From Dunaliella salina (lineage: Eukaryota > Chlorophyta > Chlorophyceae > Chlamydomonadales > Dunaliellaceae): a stretch of DNA of 16,399 bases. The position numbers and the translations under genes were made by a program. This document shows, piece after piece, positions 1 to 8,734 of this stretch. How positions within the stretch are numbered: the first letter of the stretch is position 1; each line of letters opens with the position of its first letter. The notes under the pieces were generated by a model that saw only the letters and a program-made list of their open reading frames with translations, was not told the DNA's origin and searched no databases. The stretch is from NCBI GenBank assembly GCA_002284615.2, contig MU069797.1, positions 80,268 through 96,666 of the forward strand, read 5' to 3'.

Positions 1-825
1 ACATGCTGGACGGCAGCTAGCAGCTAAGTGCAAAGCCTAAAAGCGAATGCAGCATGCATTGATGAGGGACCTTTAGAGAAAAGTACACCAGACAAGCTAG
101 CAGAAGCAATCAGGATTGCAGGAGCGAATGGAGGCTCTCCTTGGCCTGGATGCTTGAGGGCAAATCAACTTTTGGCATATGCAATCCCATGTTTCTCTCA
201 TTAAGGACTTTCCCTTCGGTGTGATATGGCTGGTGTATGCAGTTGCCTGTCCCTCTCATCAAGAACTGCTCCCTGCGCTCTCAATGTATCGTCACTTGCA
301 AAAAAATGTGCATGTATACTCTATCCGATAAGTCGAGTCGCTTTTGCTCTGCATGTGGTTCTGAATTTCATCAGGGGCATATATATGCTCACTACATGTG
401 CATCACCTCCTCTTCCCTTGTTGCCCTTCCACACTAGGAGGGACGCAATTCCTTTTCCTAAAAATGCCCCTTGCCGCGCATGTTTTGCCACCATGCTTTC
501 TAGAGAGCGCTTTATGTTCATGCTTCCTCTCTTTTGCGCACCCAGATTATTCCTCTTCACCTCCTAGACTCCCATGCATGTAGAGGGGGAAACAATGTGA
601 TTGTGCACTCCTTGAGAACAAGGTCACCATCAGTCACGCATCATGTTACCTTGTTCGTTTTAAACATTACTCAGGTATTTCAGGTACATTTTAGCAAGGT
701 TGTATGCTTTTCACAGCTCGTATCAATGCAATGTAATGCAAAATACTGGTCCCAGCCCTTAGGAAGGGGGGGTGGGGCTGCTGATCAACTTTGTTTGTGC
801 ATGCTGTGTTTGTGCATACTCGCAG
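1..825. other. No gene recognised; probably intron of the DUF547 gene
   Basis: I see no exon here that I can defend. The exon starting at 826 needs an upstream exon ending in phase 1 and carrying the DUF547 core (the conserved Arg-x-His-Phe-Ala-Leu and Cys-Gly-x-x-Ser-Cys-Pro region), and nothing in this stretch supplies it cleanly. Short open frames exist but are not coding-like. The stretch is most likely intron, with the remaining exons left of the window. Confidence 0.5.
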
Positions 826-899
826 GGGAGGCATTCTGTGCTGGTGAAGTTGAGGTCAACAGGCAGAACCACGCCGTGAAGCTGTCCAAGATCTTTCAG
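826..899 (+). CDS. DUF547-family protein, internal exon (partial gene)
   Basis: This 74-nt exon lies between an acceptor ending CGCAG (821-825) and a donor CAG|GTGCAG at 899/900. It enters in phase 1 and leaves in phase 0. It encodes 24 whole codons, reading EAFCAGEVEV then NRQNHAVKLSKIFQ. The LSKIFQ ending directly before a WYSVDFG exon is the order I know from DUF547 proteins, where a '(L/P)(S/P)KI(F/L)xWYxxDFG' stretch follows the central Cys-containing core. DUF547 is a eukaryotic and bacterial domain of unknown biochemical function; in plants it occurs in leucine-zipper MIP1-type proteins. The exon with the core motif is missing from the window, so the gene is partial at its 5' end. The family call rests on memory of the motif, not on a search. 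Confidence 0.8.
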
Positions 900-1258
900 G
901 TGCAGTGTCAGGCTGCATTCCTTGACGTGGGGCACACGCACTTGCGCATGCATCTGGGGTGCTTGCAAGGCTCCAGGGATCATTTTCAAAGATGCACCTG
1001 ACAATTCAACATGGCACAGAATGCATCCTGAAGAAAAAAGAACCTATGCAGTCTGACAAGGCATGTACTCCCGCGGATGGTTTGGTTTGCTACTGGGTCT
1101 GGTCTGTGGTCTGCCATGTGAGCAACTCCTCTCATATGAGAAGAAAAAGAAAATAAGAAGAAAGAAAGAATATGTAGGAGTGAAAATTCCCCACTTCAAG
1201 TATGAAAAGGGGACCCTTCTCACACTTCCTGCTCGCGTCCCTCCTTGCTTTTATGCAG

Positions 1259-1322
1259 TGGTATTCTGTGGACTTTGGGAAGAATGACACCGAAAAGCTG
1301 CAGTTCATCAGCAAGTTCCTAC

Positions 1323-1324
<2 letters not shown>
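1259..1324 (+). CDS. DUF547-family protein, internal exon with WYSVDFG motif
   Basis: This 66-nt exon (22 codons, phase 0 to phase 0) follows a pyrimidine-rich acceptor ending TTATGCAG at 1258. It ends in CAG at 1324, immediately before a (GT)31 tract whose first GT is the donor. The peptide reads WYSVDFGKNDTEKL then QFISKFLQ. It matches the DUF547 pattern in which WYxxDFG is followed some ten residues later by an LxFIxxYL helix. It joins the 826-899 exon in phase without a stop across a 359-nt intron. A splice donor embedded in a dinucleotide microsatellite is unusual: any GT of the tract could in principle serve, and slippage changes the sequence just inside the intron. Confidence 0.85.

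Positions 1325-1386
<62 letters not shown>
1325..1386 (+). repeat. (GT)31 microsatellite at a splice donor
   Basis: This is an uninterrupted run of 31 GT units starting on the first base after an exon-final CAG. It is inferred to form the first 62 nt of the intron downstream of the WYSVDFG exon. I see no matching (AC)n tract before the next exon, unlike the - strand gene. Confidence 0.98.
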
Positions 1387-1390
<4 letters not shown>

Positions 1391-1509
1391 GCTGGTGGCA
1401 GCATGATGCCTTGCTGGATTGCTGGATGGAGGTTGCTGGATGATTTGGCTTGCTAATGGACTGGGATTGGGTAGGGTTACTAGGTTTACTGCCTACAAGG
1501 GCAGCTCAG

Positions 1510-1725
1510 CTGAGGCAAAAAGGTGCACCTAGCCTACTTGTCACTGGTAGAATGTCAAGTATTGATGTGTGCTGCAACCCGCATGCCAGCAAAAAAGAAG
1601 GCGGTCATGCGTTGGATTTGGAAACGCAGGGATCTGCCAAGCAGGATCTGGATGCTATGCTGGCCAGCTGCAAGGAGATCAAGGTATCCTACAAGCCATA
1701 TGACTGGAGCTTAAACGGAGAATAA
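1510..1725 (+). CDS. DUF547-family protein, terminal exon (start uncertain)
   Basis: This is the last exon of the DUF547 gene, ending at TAA 1723-1725. Its C-terminus ends KVSYKPYDWSLNGE. The 'xYxPYDWSxN' ending is the hallmark of the DUF547 C-terminus and is the strongest family evidence in this gene. The 3' part from about 1591 is secure. The exon start is not. Position 1510 (after GCTCAG) is the only acceptor that keeps phase 0 from the 1324 donor and stays open, but its pyrimidine tract is poor. An alternative start at 1590 (after CATGCCAG) is in phase 2 and would require using the second GT of the microsatellite as donor, or an unseen exon. Residues before the motif are helical and rich in Lys, Glu, Asp and Ala. 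Confidence 0.7.
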   Translation: MRQKGAPSLLVTGRMSSIDVCCNPHASKKEGGHALDLETQGSAKQDLDAMLASCKEIKVSYKPYDWSLNGE

Positions 1726-1928
1726 ATGCTGCAAGATGCGCGCACAAACACTGAAGCCTTCAGACTTACACGAGGTTTTTGTGGCTGGACAAGTTGGTTT
1801 TTTGTGTTTGGGCAAGTTTGGGTTATTACATTGCGCTGAGCAACCAATGTGTACCTTTACTGGAAGGTACTGGTATTGCGGTACTGAAGTTGTTTGCTTT
1901 TGCCAAAAGTTTCGGGGCCACAAATAAA

Positions 1929-1992
1929 TTAGCTTCAAGCATGCTGTCACAACCCCCTATTTAGCTTCAAGCATGCTGTCACAACCCCCTTT
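1929..1992 (+). repeat. 32-bp tandem direct repeat, two copies
   Basis: Two nearly identical units, 1929-1960 and 1961-1992, each begin TTAGCTTCAAGCATGCTGTC and end in ACAACCCCCT. They lie about 200 nt beyond the DUF547 stop codon, probably in its 3' untranslated region or just after it. Confidence 0.95.
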
Positions 1993-2069
1993 GAGTATTA
2001 CATTTGTAGATAAGGGCGACGATGGACACATTTGTTGTTGCACAGTACAAGTGTTGAAGCTCAGAAGAT

Positions 2070-2074
2070 TGTAA
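2070..2074 (+). promoter_or_regulatory. Possible green-algal poly(A) signal TGTAA
   Basis: TGTAA is the usual polyadenylation signal in volvocalean green algae. This one lies about 345 nt after the DUF547 stop. The pentamer is short and the organism is not certain, so the assignment is weak. Confidence 0.25.
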
Positions 2075-2163
2075 GATCTACGGTGATAATGGTATGCTCC
2101 TTATGGGTGTCATTGCTGGGAATTTTCCTTGAAACAGATATAACTTCAAGAAAGCTTCAACTC

Positions 2164-2262
2164 AGATAAGGTAAGGTTACATCACTATATCCGCCTACAA
2201 GGAGAGCTGAGCGGAAACACTGACCTGGAACTAGACAAATCTTGAAAAAATTGCATACAGGA
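2164..2262 (+). repeat. 5' block of the retroelement, copy 1
   Basis: This stretch aligns by eye with 2748-2850. Both contain an ATAAGG start, the shared 13-mer CTATATCCGCCTA, then a CTAGACA step and an AAAAA run followed by an ACAG-type stretch. The copies are 584 bp apart and clearly diverged. Confidence 0.75.
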
Positions 2263-2364
2263 ACGTCAACTGTTGAGAAACATGCGCTCTTAGTCATATA
2301 AAGCAAAGTTTCTCCAAGCAAGTACTGAGAAACTGGCACAAGAAGGCTTGACTGAAATGCTCAT

Positions 2365-2796
2365 ATGTTTGACTCGAAACTCCAAGTATTCAGACACCAA
2401 GTGCGAGGAGAGAAATGGTTAGATGCAGGTTTGCATAATGTTTGGCAAACAGTTTACTCGACCACTGGCCACCACTTCTCAAAACAAGCAGGGGACCCCC
2501 TTCACACCCCCAGAGGAGGCCAGCACAACCCTGGAAACACTCAGGATACCACACAAGAGAACGTACAAGGAACCCAAACCCAAAGGAGCCCCAACAACGC
2601 TGACAATGATCCCCAGGGAGCTGCCAACGATCATGACCTGTGTCCCACCCAAGCTGTCACACTGAATACACTATCGCAACCCACCATTCATCCAACAGAA
2701 GAACCGCCTAGCAAAAGGACACGATCTAGATGCAAACAAGCACCCATAAGGAAGGGAGGGTCACATCGCTATATCCGCCTACTGGGGGGCAGTTGA
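2365..2796 (+). pseudogene. Truncated copy of the element's N-terminal coding region
   Basis: An open frame of 143 codons starts at ATG 2365. It is rich in Gln, Asn, Pro and Thr. Near its end it reads PPSKRTRSRCKQ, resembling TPSKRTRSKSQ in the downstream element frame (around 3163-3186). It then runs into the second 5' block, where it stops. I interpret it as a leftover N-terminal piece of a tandemly duplicated 5' region, not an independent gene. The basic KRTRSR cluster could be a nuclear localisation or nucleic-acid-binding patch. No catalytic domain is visible. Confidence 0.5.
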
Positions 2797-2850
2797 ACCT
2801 GAAAACACAGACTTGAAACTAGACATGTCTTCAAAAACACGCGAACAGAA
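2748..2850 (+). repeat. 5' block of the retroelement, copy 2
   Basis: This is the second copy of the 2164-2262 block and lies directly upstream of the main coding region. The distance from block start to the SKRTRS coding motif is about 415 bp here against about 546 bp in copy 1, so the copies differ by an indel of about 130 bp. Confidence 0.75.
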
Positions 2851-2906
2851 GCACCCATGACATCCGTAGGATCAAACTCCTTGATACAAAACGCAATTCA
2901 AAATAA

Positions 2907-3782
2907 CTTATTGCTTCTCACTCAGGGAATTTAGCAAGGAGCCACAGAGATCCCATATTCTGCCACACCCGCACAAACACACGGTATAACACCAATGGTA
3001 CCCCCTTGCTCCCAAGAAACTCCTTCAACCACCCAACCACCCCCTCCAGCAGGAAAAGAGCTGCTTCTGCCAACCCTACACTCCCCGATACCCAACCTAA
3101 CCATCCTAATACCTCAAAAAGATGTAACTCACAAGCTCTGCCTCCCCCCAACGACACACCCAGCAAACGCACGCGATCCAAGTCACAATTAAGCTCCCTC
3201 CACACACAAAGCACCTGTTACCAAACAACATCCAACCCCCTGGCCTTACGACACCAAAGCGACAACCCACCCCCCACTCACCATCAACCAAGCCCCCCTT
3301 CCATGCCACCAACCATCACTCTCACTTCCTCTAGCCAAGGCATGCAAAACAGCCGACAGCAAAGGAAGATGAGAAAGCTTTTAACTAATACAAACCTCTC
3401 CATCCCTAGTATCTCCCCACTGGACCAAACAGCCCAACACACAGAGCTCTGGCACTACAAGCAAAACAAATTGAGAAAGCTAGCAGAGGAAACAACCCCC
3501 TTAGACGCAATTAATACTATCTACAACTACGACCTAAATGATATCACACATATCAGTGACTGGAGGATCATTATTGCCAAGAAAAGAGACAGGAACAATG
3601 AGCCTCCCAAGCACCAAAAACAATACCTGACCCACTTTGCGCCCATGACCATCGAACAATGGGCCCTCCCAATGTTCAAACGCGCTGGGATCACCCCTGT
3701 CAATGCCAAACCTGCCGTCAAGCTGAGATTGAGTGTGCCTGCTGTGAGACCTGCAACTACAATGGCGGCAAAGAGCCCATAA
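2907..3782 (+). pseudogene. Retroelement N-terminal region (Pro/Ser/Thr-rich, basic)
   Basis: The frame is open from 2907 (after a TAA at 2904) to 3782 but has no convincing ATG near its start, so the true N-terminus is unknown. An ATG at 2995 lies in a different frame that closes at 3192. The first 120 residues or so are low-complexity Pro, Ser, Thr, Asn and His with a basic SKRTRSK patch. The later part is more structured, with WHYKQNKLRKLAEETTPLDA and then ISDWRIIIAKKRDRN. Its end (about 3700-3782) has no visible domain because the zinc-finger coding sequence continues in the -1 frame. No classical slippery heptamer was found in the overlap, so mutation is likelier than programmed frameshifting. 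Confidence 0.6.
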
Positions 3783-4606
3783 ACTTTGAGCCCCCCTACC
3801 TTGACATGTACATCTGCGATGTCTGCCACCGAACCTACCACTGGTCCTGCATGAAGGAGCTAGGATGTTACTCTGATGCACAAAGACAGGACATAGACAA
3901 CAACATTTATTGGGCCTGCCCTGCTTGCAAACCTCTCAGTAATGATGAGAAATTAAAAAGAGAATTAAACTCTTTCAGCTATGAACTAGTACGCGTTGAT
4001 TGGGAGCCAAGCTGGGAACCTGAAGACATCAGGGAAGCTTGGCCCAATGTTCATGCATGCATCCTTCAATTCGAGGCCTGCAAAGAAGAGCCAGACCTCT
4101 CCACTCCGGCTGCTGACATTGAGCTAGACAACCTTGAAAGGCAGGGGTTTGAAAACTCGGACAAGACAAACGCTTGGAAACAGAAATTAGACACAGAACT
4201 CCGCAACAAGGCCACCTTTGACATGAATCCCGCGAACCCCCAAGCAGACATTAATGGAACTGGCCGCTGTGAATTCTGGATCACAACATTCGACCTCATT
4301 AGGCGAAGCCTCAGCAATACAACAGATCCCCACCCCAGAGCAGATACTACCCACTCCCCTTCCACGCCATCAATACCACCTGTGATGCTACCACAAATCT
4401 ATTCCAAACAAGTGGCATGCATTTACGGCACAGATGGAAAATGCAAAGGAATGCTAACCCCAGAGCGCATCAATTTCCTCCACGCTGCATTCAGCAGAGC
4501 CAGAGATAATGGGATCCACAGCACAATTCAACCTCCAACCCAAAGCTTTGCCTCCGAGCTTGTGGGTCTTTTCTCACGCTCAATCCTTAACAACAAAATG
4601 CAATAA
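3659..4606 (+). pseudogene. Retroelement segment with PHD-type zinc finger
   Basis: This 315-codon frame overlaps the previous one in the -1 frame and ends at TAA 4604-4606. Counting from the ATG at 3659, residues about 29-90 have PHD spacing: C29-x2-C32, C53-x2-C56-x4-H61-x2-C64, then W85-x-C87-x2-C90, which is C4HC3 with the usual Trp before the last Cys pair. PHD fingers typically bind histone tails, so a role in chromatin targeting is a reasonable inference. Downstream are blocks reading LVRVDWEPSWEPEDIREAWP and LERQGF, whose function I do not know. The single TAA separates this segment from the next one in the same frame, so the two were probably one protein. Confidence 0.8.
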
Positions 4607-7105
4607 AGTAAGAAGATCAAGGATTCATACATACGCATCCTACCAAACCATATCCACACTGCCATGCACAAATGGGCCCTCGTAACCCAGGAAAAAATGG
4701 CCTCCACCCTAGACTACAACCCTTGCCACCTCAACTACTGGAGTGGACACCCTCGAGATAGGGTATTTGGAGCCATCCATAACAGCCTCTCATCCAAATT
4801 CTCAGGATTTTCAGTATGCCATCCAATTTATAATGACCATGTAATGTACCTTACTCTCAAACACGCCATTTTTCCTGCCATGCAACAAAGCCACGCCACG
4901 GCAACCTTCATGTTCTTACCAAGCTGGGGAGGCCCTATGAGCACAAATCCACACTGTAAACTCTTGAATGCCTACCCTCACTTCTGTTGCACGTTGGGAG
5001 CCATACCCTCAAAAAGACTCAGCTATGCCACTCCCCCCTTCTGGGTCAGCCAGGAAATTGTCCTCCCATGCCACTCCTGGAGCCTACAAACAATTGCTGT
5101 TTGGAATACCGCTGCAAGAATCCGCTTGAACGAGAACAACCCAAATTGGCTCACAGGCCTGAAAGAAGACATCCATGAGGCAAGATGGCTGAAAAGAAAC
5201 GTCAGCAATGACCCAATCCTCAATACCAGACACCCAGAAATTGAAACTGGCCTTAATGAATTCAAAAAGCTACCCTCTGCCTACCAACAAACCCCTCAGA
5301 ATGCCACTCAGAGCCAACAAACTAATCCACCACTCACATCATCCAGCCCTCATCTGGAACGCAAAGTTGAAAACTGGAGAGAGTGGGCATACACGGATGG
5401 TAGCTGCCATGTACACAATGGAAAACAAGTGATTGGTGCAGGGGTCTACCNCCCCGCCANTGACAGCACCAACCATGTCCAGCCGAATGGAGCAAGAATC
5501 ACCCATACCATCACCAGAGCCGAATTTGCGGCAATAGCAGCTGCCATTCTCCTAGGATATCGTTGCATTGCCACCGACAGCCTTTGCTCTCTAGAACAGA
5601 TCAGAAAGCAAATACTCTACCCAGAACTTCATCACCAGCATGTCCAAGGCCACATCCTCAAGTTCATCATACAGCTCATATGCAACTCACCTACCCCTAT
5701 TCATTCCTGTAAGGTTAAATTTTTGAGGTTTAAGGTTAAATCTCATGCTGGAATTGCCGGCAACGAATGCACAGATGCCATTGCCAAGCATCAGGCCATT
5801 CAGAATGACGACACCCTTGCAGATATAACCTTCCCATGTGCAACCCTTGAAGGCAATCCTTTTCATGACACCACCTGGCTTGCCTTTGAGGAAACTTCCT
5901 GCACTCATGCAAATGCCTCTAGACGCCTTAACCCACCTGCCATGAGGCTGAAACACTTCTCCAACCTCCATGATGCTTTATGGAAGCACATGCACTCAAA
6001 ACACAAACTTGGAAAGGCCAACACCACCACAGGGTATTACTCCTTCTACCAAAGTCTACTCCCCAACATCCACAAAAATATCAGTTATGTCTTCTGGACT
6101 ATGCCAACACTCTCTCTCAAAATGAGACAAAACATCTTTAAGTACCGCACAGGTACCCTCTTCAATCAAAAACACACGGTGCGCTTCAAAATTTCCACCA
6201 GCCTACAATGCCCCCTCTGTGGGGAACTTGACAGTGCCCTTCACATCTTGTCAGGATGCAAAAATTCAATCGTGTCTGGTATGGTAACTGAGCGACACAA
6301 TATTGCCGGCAGAACCCTCCTAAAAGCCATCAACAAAGGCCCTCTCGGGGCAGGTATTGCCTCCATGGACATTGGCAGAGCAGACCGTCTTGCCTTGCAA
6401 GACTTACAGATCCCAGAACATGCTACTAATAGGACCCTTCCCAAATATGTTTTCCCGCGCCGCTTCCCTGACAAGAATAGGCTCACTTCCAGCCGGCCTG
6501 ATGCTCTATTAGTTGTTCCCCTAAAAAGGGCGCCAAGGTCGAATCCTCGTTATGAATTGAGAAGTACAGGGGGGCGTTGGGGGAACAGGGGGTGCTCAGC
6601 GCCAGCCACAGCTACTCCACCAACACTCAAGGCTCGTGACCCCAGTCAGCTCCACCCAGATCAGAGGCACATCCACCTTGTTGAAGTCAAATACTGTGAG
6701 GACACCCGGCCCAACAGCCAGCTTGAGGCGTCCAAGCTGCAGCACCGCGAACTTTGTCGTCATCTTTCTGGGGCCTCAGCTCAAGTCACCCTCCATACTA
6801 TCCTGCTAGGTGTGGGAGGAGTCATCTATACCCCTCATACATTGGAGCCTCTTAAGGAGCTTGGTCTTGACACTTCAAGGCCACTAAGCTTGTTCGGAAG
6901 CTTCATGCTCATTCTGTCATGTATGCCTACAAACTTGCTAGCACCAGACGCGCTCTTGAGAAAAACTCTTTCAACTTTCAACAAGGTCAGGCACGGGATA
7001 CTGCTAGTAACCCTCCTGATCCCCACCGACTTTTTTCTTCTGTTTTCTCTCGGTGAAGAGGATACATGGTGCCTCGGCCCTAGGTATCCCCTTTTCCTTA
7101 ATTGA
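4607..7105 (+). pseudogene. Retroelement RNase H / zinc knuckle / PD-(D/E)XK segment
   Basis: This is the same frame as the PHD segment after one stop; the first ATG is 4664 (813 codons, numbering from there). Residues 1-110 resemble a phage-type N6-adenine methyltransferase fold, with HPIY at 53-56 where a catalytic NPPY would be, then FLPSW at 84-88; this part is tentative. Residues about 240-376 are ribonuclease H: YTDGS with D245, E287 in RAEFAAI, D305 in ATDSL, H361 in VKSHAG and D371 in ECTDAIAK, all present. C516-x2-C519-x7-H527-x4-C532 is a zinc knuckle like those near the ends of non-LTR proteins. RPD with D613 and EVK with E674 and K676 fit a PD-(D/E)XK nuclease. From about 6877 the other frame is the coding-like one and ends at TGA 7054-7056, so the reading to 7105 is frameshifted. 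Confidence 0.88.
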
Positions 7106-8734
7106 TGTGGGGAGTGTTTTCACTGCCTGCGTAGTTTTTTCTTTTCTTTCTTTTTGAAACTCCAAAAACCCTGTTGCAATTTTACATGATATGAAAGGAA
7201 CTGCAGCAACAGCCTGAAAGCACATGCTCATTCGAAGTTCCATGCTTACTCGAATTGTAAGTAATGCACAAAAATTGGTTTCAAGGTGCGAATTAGGTAG
7301 GATTTTGGGGGTTTTCGGAACATTAGGGTGCATAATGGTGTGTGCAAAATGGAGAAATGAAATTGCCGAAAAAAGGGGGTGCGTACTGGTTACATGCCAC
7401 TACGGTAGTGGCAACGACGGATGCAAATTTGCAGTTGCATTGTACACCTTATGCAGTTCAAAATTCAGGTGGAATTAAGAGAATCAATAATGCAGTGAAT
7501 CAGAAGTGAAGAGTAGATTGTTTGTTAGATAAGACATCAATCATTGAATGGTATGTTGGTTAGCACAGCATCAAAAACTTTAAGCTCAAACATGCTGATC
7601 ATGGAGATGAGAAACTACTTTTCTTTTGAAAAGAAGTTAAGAAATATGTAGGCAGAGGAAACTTGCTTTACATCAATTTAGGAAAAGGAGTTATGTTGGC
7701 TCCAAACAACCACAGGTTTTCTTCACCACTTCAGCTAGAGGGATTGGGGAGGTTGTCGGAACCACCTGGTTTTGAGGTCTGGCTGTGAGAGTTTTTCGCT
7801 TTCAATTGCGCGCCTTTAAGTAACTTGTTGTAAGCTAGCTTGCAGTCATTGGGCGTGAACTTATGTGCAAGCTTTATGGCATGTACATGGTTCAGTCCTA
7901 CAAGGTTTACAAGATTTACAAGGGAACATAACCTTGTCACGCTGAATCTTGGTTATTGCTGAATCATGGTTATGCTGTTGGTTAATCAGTTTGTTACCTT
8001 TATTCTGAGACTGGCGGGAAACTGGCCAGCCAATTGTTCAGAACTTGTGAGTATAATGGTCTGGATTTGACATCGTCTATTCTCAGCATTGTAAACCAAT
8101 CTGCTCGCGAGCAGATGATGAAAAAAATTGAGTGATCTGTGCTCCCAGGTTGGTGATGTGTGTATGACGCTGATCTCGCACGACAACCATCAGCCAGAAA
8201 GTTTGGCTGCTCGGTGTGGTGAAAGAAATCCATAAGCTCGGAGATGAAGCGATATGTTTGAGTATCTTGGTTTTGAAAGGAACGAGCTACATCCAGAGAG
8301 CAGGCATGGTTCAGTCCTACTTGATTGAAAAAAGGGTATGGTTTGTAAAACACATTACACCAACGCCTGAAAGAGTAGGGTGCATATTGAGAGCTCTAGC
8401 CCGGTCCAGTTTGCAAGGATCCATTGGCTGTCGTGTTAAAGCCACCCCACCCAAGCAGAAGATCTGCAGTTTGAATCCTTGGGGACGGGGTGGTGCCCTT
8501 TGGTGGGGGTCAAAGGGAGACATTCTTGAATGCACATAGCCAAACGGCAAGCGCAGGTCCTTTTTTGTGATTCCTCTTCTTTCAGGGGTTACGGTTTGCA
8601 GGAATACGAGGCCTCCAGTCATCGTTGACCATTTTGGATTTGGCTGGGCTGACGAAATGATTGATAAGGAAAAAAGGTTAGTGCAGTGGAAGCGCTCCCA
8701 GAACCAATAAAGGAAAAGAGACCTAGGGTTTAGA
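7106..8734. other. Intergenic; no supportable gene
   Basis: No exon with good splice sites and family motifs was found. A TGTAA at 7256-7260 could be the poly(A) signal of the retroelement. Two - strand open stretches (7731-7940 and 8000-8353) share a 16-nt match and a VGLNH peptide, discussed as a finding. A tRNA B-box-like TTTGAATCC lies near 8470. Confidence 0.6.

Larger units (their letters stand above)
2164..7056 (+). mobile_element. Degenerate retroelement: PHD, RNase H, zinc knuckle, PD-(D/E)XK; no RT seen
   Basis: A continuous run of coding-like + strand sequence carries element-type domains in the order PHD finger, possible methyltransferase-like domain, RNase H, C2HC knuckle and restriction-like nuclease. 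It is broken by a frame change near 3660-3780, a TAA at 4604-4606 and another frame change near 6872-6880. The left limit is set at the start of a duplicated 5' block (2164 and 2748). The right limit is set at the TGA ending the restored C-terminal frame. No terminal repeats, poly(A) tail or target-site duplication were found, so both ends are approximate. No YxDD or other reverse transcriptase motif was seen. Two ambiguous bases occur at 5451 and 5460. Confidence 0.8.

Noticed and set aside
321..375. A stretch reading RVAFALH then, in another frame, CGSEF, resembling the DUF547 core (RVHFALxCG)
   Set aside because: It needs a one-base insertion to connect, lacks the following Ser-Cys-Pro motif, and has no matching splice sites. 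It is probably coincidence.
1402..1443. Phase-0 acceptor GGTGGCAG before 1402 as start of the DUF547 terminal exon
   Set aside because: The frame meets TGA after 13 codons, so it cannot join to the YDWSLN ending.
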